Source: Dehalococcoidia bacterium
GTDB lineage: Bacteria > Chloroflexota > Dehalococcoidia > UBA2979
Direction of reading: 5' to 3'
NCBI GenBank assembly: GCA_030745285.1
Contig: JASLOV010000275.1
Coordinates: 1 to 6,549 of the forward strand
Length of the DNA: 6,549 nucleotides
Part shown: positions 1-5,166 of the stretch, one piece after another
Layout of the letters: the number at the start of each line of letters is the position of its first letter
How positions within the stretch are numbered: the stretch's first letter is position 1
Translations under genes and position numbers: made by a program
The notes under the pieces: model-generated
What the model was told of the DNA's origin: nothing
What the model saw: the letters and a program-made list of their open reading frames with translations, nothing else
The model's database searches: none

Positions 1-1007
1 GCGAGACCGTGGCGGCGGTGCTCGGCGAGGAACCGGTCGTCGACGCCGAGCAGGAGGCGATCCTCCGGGCGATGATGGAGCGCGGCGGTCGCAAGATGCC
101 GGAACGCAACATCAAGCAGGCGACGCTGATCCCCTCGTCCCGCGCCATTCCCAACGCCCGCGGCACCGCCCCCGGCTGGTGGGTGGAGCGCGACGAGACG
201 GTGATGGTCGTGATGCCCGGCCCGCCCGCCGAGATGACGCGCATGTGGGAGCACCACATCGCCCCGGAGCTGGAGCAGCGCGCCGAGTCGGTGCTGGTCT
301 CGCGCACGCTCAAGACCACCGGCCTCGGCGAGTCGATCCTCGACGAGATGCTCTCGCCGATCCTCAGCGGCGAGAACCCGTCGGTCGGCGTCTACCACCG
401 CGCCGACGGCGTGCACGCTCGCATCAGCGCCAAGGCGGCGAGCCGCGCCGAGGCCGAGCGCCTGATCGAACCGATCGAGCAGGAGGCGCGCCGCATCCTC
501 GGACCCACGATCTGGGGGCAGGACGACGAGACCCTGGCCAGCGCCGCCGGCAACTGGCTGGGCGAGGCGGGGCTGACGCTGGCGCTGATGGAGTCCGCCA
601 CCGGCGGCTCAATCGCCAACGCCATCACCGACTTCGAGGGCGCCTCGAACTACTTCAAAGGCGGGCTCGTCGCCTACGACTCGCAGGCCAAGGTCGACCT
701 CGGCGTCCCGGCCGAGGTGCTGACCATGCACGGCGAACTCTCCGAGGAGACCGCGAAGGCGATGGCCACCGCCGCCCGCAAGCAGCTCGGCGCGGACATC
801 GGCATCGGCATCACCGGCAACGTCACCAACCAGGAGATCGAGGAGCAGGCCCCCGGCACCATGCACATCGCCCTCGACGACGGCGACGCCATCGAGTACC
901 AGTACTCGCGCTACTACCAGGGCCGGGAAGCCGCCAAGCGCCGCGCCGTCCTGCAGGCGCTCTCGCTGCTGCGGCAGTACGTGATGGCACAGAACGAGCG
1001 AGGTTAG
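1..1007 (+). CDS. cinA: CinA-family protein (nicotinamide-nucleotide amidase type), 5'-truncated by window
   Basis: The frame is open from the first bases (Glu-Thr precede the GTG at 9), so the true start lies outside the window. Family length is about 410-420 residues, so roughly 75-80 are missing. Numbering from the GTG at 9, residues 1-90 are the rest of the MoCF-binding-like domain (COG1058), with NARGTAPG near 49-56 and MPGPPAEM near 69-76. Residues about 95-170 match the linking domain. Residues about 174-325 are the CinA C-terminal domain, which in PncC enzymes deamidates NMN to NaMN in pyridine nucleotide salvage. Ser196 (in ESATGG), Tyr223 and Lys228 sit where PncC has its conserved Ser, Tyr and Lys. 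Two oddities: ESATGG replaces the usual ESCTGG, and the usual GIAGPGGG loop reads GNVTNQEIEEQAPGT (269-283). The family is secure; amidase activity is uncertain because of that loop. The next gene starts 3 bases after the TAG stop. Confidence 0.93.
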   Translation, partial: ETVAAVLGEEPVVDAEQEAILRAMMERGGRKMPERNIKQATLIPSSRAIPNARGTAPGWWVERDETVMVVMPGPPAEMTRMWEHHIAPELEQRAESVLVSRTLKTTGLGESILDEMLSPILSGENPSVGVYHRADGVHARISAKAASRAEAERLIEPIEQEARRILGPTIWGQDDETLASAAGNWLGEAGLTLALMESATGGSIANAITDFEGASNYFKGGLVAYDSQAKVDLGVPAEVLTMHGELSEETAKAMATAARKQLGADIGIGITGNVTNQEIEEQAPGTMHIALDDGDAIEYQYSRYYQGREAAKRRAVLQALSLLRQYVMAQNERG

Positions 1008-1010
1008 TCG

Positions 1011-1913
1011 GTGCTTCTCGACTCGTACCCGCTGTCACTGATCAACGGTCACGAGAACGCTATGGGTGTCTGGGAGGAGTCCAGCGAGTTTCTAGGCGCC
1101 AACGAGATGCTCGCCTCCACCTTCGCGCGTCATTTCTGGGCGTTTCGTGCTATCGAGGATCTGATCCCACAAACTCTGGAGAACTTCGGACCAGGGCACT
1201 TCTTTCCGTACACCGAGGCCTACTCTGACTTGGAAGTCTCCTTCGAACTCGCCGCGCAAAGATTCTACAAGTCCGCTCTCGTCACGCTGCGATCGTTCCT
1301 TGAGCTAGGCCTCCTCGGACCCTACTTCGCCGCCCGTCGGCAAGAGCACGTCGATGCCCCGCCCTGGCTGGCATCTGAACAGCCAACCCCAAAACGCAGC
1401 GAACTCCTCAGGCGGCTCCGTCAGATGGAGCACTTCGAGACGTTCGACCAAGCGTTCGATCTCGTGCCCCGAATCCGATCTACGTCCGATAAGCTAGACG
1501 GCTTTGCACACACTCGCGGAAGACGCCATTCGGCTTGGACGCTGTCCACGAGCAACGTCAATACGTTCGCAGAGGATGCGTTGCTCACGCATCTTCGGCT
1601 GACTCAGGACTCAGTGCGTCATGTCGTCATCACCATACTGCTCACGTACCCTCTCGGGCTCTGTGGGCTTCCGCTGGACGACAAGTTTGGATTGAACGGG
1701 CCGGTCGGCGGATTCCTTCGTTACGATCATGTTCAACTGATCGAATCGATCATTCTCGCCAACGAAGTCGCGATCCTCCGCGAGATCGCCCTCCACGATA
1801 GCAGGGCCCAAGAGGTCGTCACCGAAATCCATGCGCTTCCAGACATCACCCCTGAAGAATTGGAAGTCCAGTCAAAGGAATTGAACCGGTTCATGAAGGA
1901 GTCCTCAACATGA
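1011..1913 (+). CDS. Hypothetical helical protein, 300 aa, lower GC than neighbours
   Basis: I do not recognise this protein. It is a full-length open frame with a GTG start 3 bases after cinA, preceded by GAGCGAGG (996-1003) about 7 bases upstream. An in-frame ATG at 1062 is an alternative start with a weaker ribosome site. The sequence looks mainly helical and soluble, with no signal peptide or clear membrane span. A striking helix is FYKSALVTLRSFLELGLL (residues 85-102), followed near residues 162-170 by LDGFAHTRG. An LRSxLEL helix followed later by an xHT element recalls HEPN-like or other helical-bundle orphan families, but I do not see a convincing Rx4-6H RNase motif, so this is only a suggestion. 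The tail (279-297) is charged and helix-prone. Base use is lower in GC: by hand count line 1681-1740 is 50% GC, against 70% for line 2221-2280 in the next gene. The end overlaps the next gene as ATGA, so the two are probably co-translated. Confidence 0.8.
   Translation: MLLDSYPLSLINGHENAMGVWEESSEFLGANEMLASTFARHFWAFRAIEDLIPQTLENFGPGHFFPYTEAYSDLEVSFELAAQRFYKSALVTLRSFLELGLLGPYFAARRQEHVDAPPWLASEQPTPKRSELLRRLRQMEHFETFDQAFDLVPRIRSTSDKLDGFAHTRGRRHSAWTLSTSNVNTFAEDALLTHLRLTQDSVRHVVITILLTYPLGLCGLPLDDKFGLNGPVGGFLRYDHVQLIESIILANEVAILREIALHDSRAQEVVTEIHALPDITPEELEVQSKELNRFMKESST
1896..1901 (+). promoter_or_regulatory. Ribosome binding site of the luciferase-like oxidoreductase gene
   Basis: AAGGAG lies 8 bases before the ATG at 1910, inside the last codons of the upstream hypothetical gene. 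It fixes the start of the oxidoreductase and shows that the ATGA overlap is a working coupled junction with its own Shine-Dalgarno site. Confidence 0.8.
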
Positions 1914-2746
1914 AATTCGGTGCGGTCATCTTCCCTACGGACTACTCGATCCAGCCGGTCGAACTGGCTCGCGCGCTCGAGGAGCGCGGGCACGAGTCGG
2001 TCTGGCTCGCGGAGCACTCCCACATCCCGAAAAGCCGCGAGAGCGACTACCCGGGCGGCGGCGAGCTGCCGAAGCAGTACTACGACACCTACGACCCCTT
2101 CCTCACACTGACCGCTATGGCGGCGGTGACCGAGAACCTCAAGCTCGGCACCGGCATCACCCTGGTGATCGAGCGCGACCCGATCATGCTGGCGAAGGAG
2201 GTCTCGACGCTCGACCAGATCTCCAACGGCCGCGTGCTGCTGGGCATCGGCGGCGGCTGGAACCGCGAGGAGATGTCGAACCACGGCACCGACCCCTCAC
2301 GCCGCTGGAAGTTGCTGCGCGAGCGCATCGAGGCGATGAAGGCGATCTGGACTCAGGACGAGGCCGAGTACCACGGCGAGTTCGTGGACTTCGACCCGAT
2401 CTACCAGTGGCCGAAGCCGGTACAGAAGCCGCACCCGCCGATCCTGCTCGGCAACGCCGGTGAGGGCGCGCTGCGCCGCACCGTCGCCTACTGCGACGGC
2501 TGGATCCCGATCGGCGGCCGCACCAACGTCGAGGAGCGCATGGTCGAGCTCAACCGCCTGGCCCGCGAGGCCGGCCGCGACCCGATCCCGGTCACCCTCT
2601 TCGGCACCCGCCCGGCGCCGGAGGCGGTCGAGGAGGCGGTCGCGATGGGCGTCGACCGCTGCATCTTCAACATCCCCGCCGCCCCATCGGGCGAGGTGAT
2701 GCCGCTGCTCGACAAGCAGGCGGAGCTGATCGAGCAGTTCTCCTAG
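1910..2746 (+). CDS. LLM-class F420-dependent oxidoreductase
   Basis: Luciferase-like monooxygenase fold (PF00296), 278 residues, within the usual 270-300 for the short F420-dependent subgroup. Visible landmarks are an N-terminal strand MKFGAVIFPT (1-10), SVWLAEHSH (30-38), LGTGITLVIERDP (79-91) and KEVSTLDQISNGRVLLGIGGGWN (96-118, the LDxxSxGRvxLGxGxGW signature of the family). Further on are KPVQKPHPPILLGN (169-182) and DGWIPIG (196-202). Members are cytosolic TIM barrels that transfer hydride between coenzyme F420 (sometimes FMN) and an organic substrate. The substrate cannot be read from sequence. The start at 1910 is fixed by AAGGAG at 1896-1901. It overlaps the upstream hypothetical gene by 4 bases, and its TAG stop shares CTAG (2743-2746) with the stop of the convergent minus-strand gene. 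Its GC is high and typical of the window, unlike either flanking gene. Confidence 0.93.
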   Translation: MKFGAVIFPTDYSIQPVELARALEERGHESVWLAEHSHIPKSRESDYPGGGELPKQYYDTYDPFLTLTAMAAVTENLKLGTGITLVIERDPIMLAKEVSTLDQISNGRVLLGIGGGWNREEMSNHGTDPSRRWKLLRERIEAMKAIWTQDEAEYHGEFVDFDPIYQWPKPVQKPHPPILLGNAGEGALRRTVAYCDGWIPIGGRTNVEERMVELNRLAREAGRDPIPVTLFGTRPAPEAVEEAVAMGVDRCIFNIPAAPSGEVMPLLDKQAELIEQFS

Positions 2747-3705
2747 GTAGCCAGGTCGGCCGTCGTCCGAGCCACGAGCAGAGCCTCGGACGAGACGTAG
2801 CGCTGGTTTTGTGTCCACGCATTGGGTGGCCCGTGCAGGATCGGACCGTCAAGTAGGAGCGTATCGGCGTCGTCAGGCCCCGACAGAATGAAGAACTTGG
2901 CAGTCCACTCTGAATCTGGCTCGTCCGCAAGCGACGCACGGACGGCTTCAGCCAGACGCCGGCTCAGGGGGTCGGACTCTCGAGCAAGTGCAGCAGCTGA
3001 CTCATTTGAGATGGGGACATTGTCACGGACACCGACAATGCGAGCGATCTCTGGCTTAATCTCTTTGCGGGAGTAGAAGCCGAAGTAGCTCAGTCCATCT
3101 CTGAACGACCGCCCCGCCTGACAGCGGTACGCGACGGCACGCTGGTAGAACGGGTAGGCGCTCCGTGCGGCGACGATGACCGTGTCCTCGGGTTGGCTCA
3201 GCAAGCCATCAGCCTCGAAGAGCTGCTGCAGCTCTCGAAGCAAGAAGGTCTCGCGGTCTGCAAGCTGAGCGGAAGTGTCGGCAAGAAGGTTGTCGATCGC
3301 ATCGCTCAGCGCGCGAAAGCTGAACCAGGTCACGCGATCGTTGCCGAGCTCATCGATGTCTGGTGGCTGCTCGTCATCCGGTGTCACGACGAACAACCGT
3401 TCATCCATGAACCGACCGTCAAGGCCTTCGAGGTGTCCTTCGAGCTGAACGGTGTCAACGCCACCCCGGACGGTCTTCACCTCAAAGAAGTACCGAAAGC
3501 TCGCCGAGATCGAGGCGTCGGGCACCGTCCGTGGTGCTTGCACTTGATTGTCGAAGCGAACGAGTTCCAGTGAAGACTCCTCCGATGCCGCCTGCAACAA
3601 CCTCTCAACCGCCGCCAGATCGATGCGCTCGAACACGGCCAACATCGAAGCAGTCACACGGTTTTCACCCTGTCGATAAGTAGAAAAGAGCGGGCCTTTG
3701 TTCAC
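2743..3705 (-). CDS. Putative PD-(D/E)XK nuclease-like protein, 320 aa
   Basis: I see no named family, but the N-terminal third carries a PD-(D/E)XK signature. Pro62-Asp63 is followed 11 residues later by FEVK (Glu75, Lys77), then Gln87 in a helix (VQLEGHLEGL), with an earlier conserved-looking QGENRVT (12-18). This order (E, PD, ExK, Q) is that of restriction-endonuclease-like folds that cut nucleic acid with a divalent metal. Residues about 175-225 (AYPFYQRAVAYRCQAGRSF, then FGFYSRKEI) and 268-318 (FFILSG, then NQRYVSSEALLVA) look like beta-rich domains, perhaps a PUA/EVE-like substrate reader; that part is inference. The start is GTG at 3705, preceded by AAGGGGGTGAT and an in-frame TAA at 3717-3715. 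Its GC is lower than its neighbours' (57% in line 2881-2940 by hand count, against 83% in line 3961-4020). Its stop is interlocked with the oxidoreductase stop. A role in defence or DNA modification sensing is possible but unproven. Confidence 0.85.
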   Translation of the reverse strand: MNKGPLFSTYRQGENRVTASMLAVFERIDLAAVERLLQAASEESSLELVRFDNQVQAPRTVPDASISASFRYFFEVKTVRGGVDTVQLEGHLEGLDGRFMDERLFVVTPDDEQPPDIDELGNDRVTWFSFRALSDAIDNLLADTSAQLADRETFLLRELQQLFEADGLLSQPEDTVIVAARSAYPFYQRAVAYRCQAGRSFRDGLSYFGFYSRKEIKPEIARIVGVRDNVPISNESAAALARESDPLSRRLAEAVRASLADEPDSEWTAKFFILSGPDDADTLLLDGPILHGPPNAWTQNQRYVSSEALLVARTTADLAT

Positions 3706-3716
3706 ATCACCCCCTT
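3706..3716 (-). promoter_or_regulatory. Strong Shine-Dalgarno site for the nuclease-like gene
   Basis: Read on the minus strand this is AAGGGGGTGAT, matching the ideal anti-16S sequence AAGGAGGTGAT at 10 of 11 positions and ending directly before GTG at 3705. An in-frame TAA at 3717-3715 rules out an earlier start. The ATG at 3707-3705 is out of frame and meets a stop at once, so GTG is the real start. Confidence 0.75.
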
Positions 3717-3757
3717 ACGCCCGCGCAGCTTACCTCAGCCCCTGCTAGCCTCGCCGC
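3706..3757. promoter_or_regulatory. 52-base divergent promoter spacer
   Basis: This is the only intergenic gap in the window longer than 3 bases. It separates the divergent nuclease-like and metallo-hydrolase genes, so promoters for both should lie in or near it. For the plus strand, TAGCCT at 3746-3751 fits a TANNNT -10 box and would put the transcription start on or next to the ATG at 3758; no Shine-Dalgarno site is visible there, so a leaderless mRNA is plausible. For the minus strand, TAAGCT (3732-3727) fits a -10 box with a short leader that includes the strong ribosome site. I see no convincing -35 box for either, so these are weak calls. The location is well supported, the exact boxes are not. 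Confidence 0.4.
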
Positions 3758-4807
3758 ATGCCTGACCGCATAGCCGAACCTGCCGCCATCCGGCTTGGCG
3801 ACAACGCGATCTACGCGCTGCGGCTCGCCGCGGGCGGGGTGCTGCTGGTCGACGCCGGCCCGGACTTCGAAGGGGCGTGGGAGTCTGCCACCGAGCAGGC
3901 CGCGGCGCACGGCTTCGCGCCTTCGGATGTGCGGACGGTGCTGCTGACGCACGGCCACATCGACCACGCCGGGCTCGCGCATCGCTGGGCGGAGGCCGGC
4001 GCGACGGTGCTGGCGGGCGCGGCCGATCTGCCGGCGTTGACGGGCGAGGGGCCACGGGGCGAGTCGACGCGCGACGCCCGCCGCGACGAGTTGCTGCGCC
4101 ACGGCTGCCCGCAGGACGTGCTGATGGCGACGCGGCCGAGCCAGACGGGTCGCCCTTCGCCGGGCCCAGGACGAGCGGATGGACCATCCCCAGCACGAGG
4201 GACCCGGCCGCAGATGCGATGGACCGCGCCGCCCGCCGCCGTCGAGGCGGTCCCGGACGGCGCGACGTTTGAGCTCGACGCCGGACTCGGAGGCGAACTC
4301 GCGGGCGGAGCCGAGCTACGGGTGGTGGCCGCGCCGGGACACACGCCGGGCAACCTCGTCGCCCTCCTCGGGGGCGACCTCTACTCCGGCGACACGCTGC
4401 TGCCGACGACGATCCCGACGCCGGGGCTGCATTTCCCGGACGGCGCGAATGGTCCACGCTGGCCCTCGCTGCCTCGCTTCATCGAGTCGGTGAAGGCGCT
4501 GAGCGCCCTGCCCGTGCGACGCGTGTTACCAGGCCACGGGGAGCCCGTGGACGACCCGGGGCGGCTCTTCCGGCGCTTCCTGCGGCACAACGAGCGGCGG
4601 CAGGACCGCGTCATCGCACTGCTCGGGGAGCGGCCCGGCAGCGCCTACGGCGTCGCGCGACGGCTCTTCCCGCGGCTACCGGACGCTCGCATCGGACAGG
4701 CGATGACGGAACTACTCGGTCACCTCGACACGCTGGTCGAGGCAGGCGCCGTCACCGTCGACGACGGCGGGGCGGGCGAGCCGCCGCTCTTCTCGCAGCG
4801 AGACTAG
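3758..4807 (+). CDS. MBL-fold metallo-hydrolase with C-terminal winged-helix-like tail
   Basis: Metallo-beta-lactamase fold, 349 residues, with a complete set of dinuclear-metal ligands: THGHIDH (64-70; His65, His67, Asp69, His70), His195 in GHTPGN, Asp212 in GDTLLP and His260 in GHGEP. Residues about 275-345 (HNERRQDRVIALL, then a short helix-turn-helix-like stretch and LDTLVEAGAVTVD) resemble the winged-helix tail seen in LACTB2-like hydrolases. Those cytosolic enzymes act on RNA, thioesters or similar substrates; the substrate here cannot be told. Between the two parts of the fold, residues about 130-151 are a Pro/Gly/Arg-rich insert encoded by a palindromic repeat (4146-4206) that keeps the frame. 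The start is ATG at 3758, with no visible Shine-Dalgarno site. The TAG stop shares CTAG (4804-4807) with the convergent gene. No signal peptide is seen. Confidence 0.92.
   Translation: MPDRIAEPAAIRLGDNAIYALRLAAGGVLLVDAGPDFEGAWESATEQAAAHGFAPSDVRTVLLTHGHIDHAGLAHRWAEAGATVLAGAADLPALTGEGPRGESTRDARRDELLRHGCPQDVLMATRPSQTGRPSPGPGRADGPSPARGTRPQMRWTAPPAAVEAVPDGATFELDAGLGGELAGGAELRVVAAPGHTPGNLVALLGGDLYSGDTLLPTTIPTPGLHFPDGANGPRWPSLPRFIESVKALSALPVRRVLPGHGEPVDDPGRLFRRFLRHNERRQDRVIALLGERPGSAYGVARRLFPRLPDARIGQAMTELLGHLDTLVEAGAVTVDDGGAGEPPLFSQRD
4146..4206. repeat. Palindromic REP-like repeat inserted in frame in the hydrolase gene
   Basis: The outer arms are inverted: CGGGTCGCCCTTCG (4146-4159) pairs with CGAGGGACCCG (4196-4206) with two bulged bases. 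Inside are two direct copies, CCCAGGACGAG (4165-4175) and CCCAGCACGAG (4189-4199), 10 of 11 identical, on either side of a perfect palindrome GGATGGACCATCC (4177-4189). The nested symmetry, together with a translation that is just Pro/Gly/Arg/Ser, fits a small mobile intragenic repeat rather than evolved protein sequence. It recalls the CCCTTCG...CAGGACGAG repeats scattered through many GC-rich genomes; that resemblance is from memory. Only one copy lies in this window. Confidence 0.6.
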
Positions 4808-5166
4808 TCGACAAACTCCACCTTGACGAGGGGGCTGCGCGCCATCCAATCGTCGAGGTCCTGGTCGCCGTCGAGCTTCGCGACGACCTGCGAGAGCACC
4901 TCGCGACGCCGGGCATCGTCGCGCACCGCCGTGGCGCGCGCGGCCAGGTCCGCCTGCGCGCTCTCTTTCAGGTGCAGCGTGAAGTCGGGGCTCGCAAGCA
5001 TGTTGGAGTACCACGACCGCTTGCCCGGCCGGCCGGTGATGTAGATCGCGCCGTCGACGTTATGGAACCAGATCTCGATGCGCCGGGCCTCGCCCGACTT
5101 ACGCCCGGTCGTCGTGATGTCGATCAGGCGGTCTTCCGTCAGCGCCTTGCGTGCGGCCTCGTCCAT
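4804..5166 (-). CDS. Ddn/DUF385-like nitroreductase (deazaflavin-dependent type), 120 aa
   Basis: Small split-barrel flavin/deazaflavin-binding protein (PF04075-like). The N-terminal TTTGRKSGEARRIEIWF (18-34) is the family hallmark that binds the cofactor phosphate, followed by DGAIYITGRPGKRSWYSNML (38-57) and PDFTLHLK (60-67). Relatives such as mycobacterial Ddn use reduced F420 to reduce quinones or nitro compounds, so F420 use is a family-based inference; some relatives bind FMN or heme instead. The ATG at 5166 overlaps the upstream VWA stop as TGATG. I chose it because the family match begins a few residues later, and extending to 5256 would add 30 unlike residues inside the VWA gene. No Shine-Dalgarno site precedes it, so translation probably depends on ribosomes ending the VWA gene. 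The stop TAG (4806-4804) is interlocked with the hydrolase stop. Confidence 0.88.
   Translation of the reverse strand: MDEAARKALTEDRLIDITTTGRKSGEARRIEIWFHNVDGAIYITGRPGKRSWYSNMLASPDFTLHLKESAQADLAARATAVRDDARRREVLSQVVAKLDGDQDLDDWMARSPLVKVEFVD

Noticed and set aside
179..1228. A 349-residue plus-strand open frame crossing cinA into the next gene
   Set aside because: Its translation is Arg/Ala/Gly-rich low-complexity sequence typical of an alternate frame in GC-rich DNA, and it overlaps the clear CinA frame.
1011..1913. Assigning the orphan protein as a HEPN RNase toxin
   Set aside because: No clear Rx4-6H motif is seen in a suitable helix and no antitoxin-like small gene adjoins it, so only a loose helical-bundle likeness is reported.
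3193..3573. A 126-residue plus-strand open frame starting MAQQAISLEELLQL that looks protein-like
   Set aside because: It lies antisense and codon-aligned to the nuclease-like gene, which is longer, has a strong ribosome site and carries the PD/ExK motif. Mirror frames like this are common opposite real genes.
3735..4457. Long minus-strand open frames opposite the hydrolase gene
   Set aside because: Their translations are Arg/Pro/Ala-rich shadows, while the plus strand holds all the metal-ligand motifs of the MBL fold.
4495..4507. Palindrome GGCGCTGAGCGCC, considered as an operator
   Set aside because: It lies deep in coding sequence of very high GC, has a single copy, and has no promoter nearby.
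4534..4550. Perfect hairpin CCACGGG-GAG-CCCGTGG, considered as a terminator or regulatory hairpin
   Set aside because: It is the direct result of GC-ending codons for the conserved GHGEPV motif, with no T-run after it.
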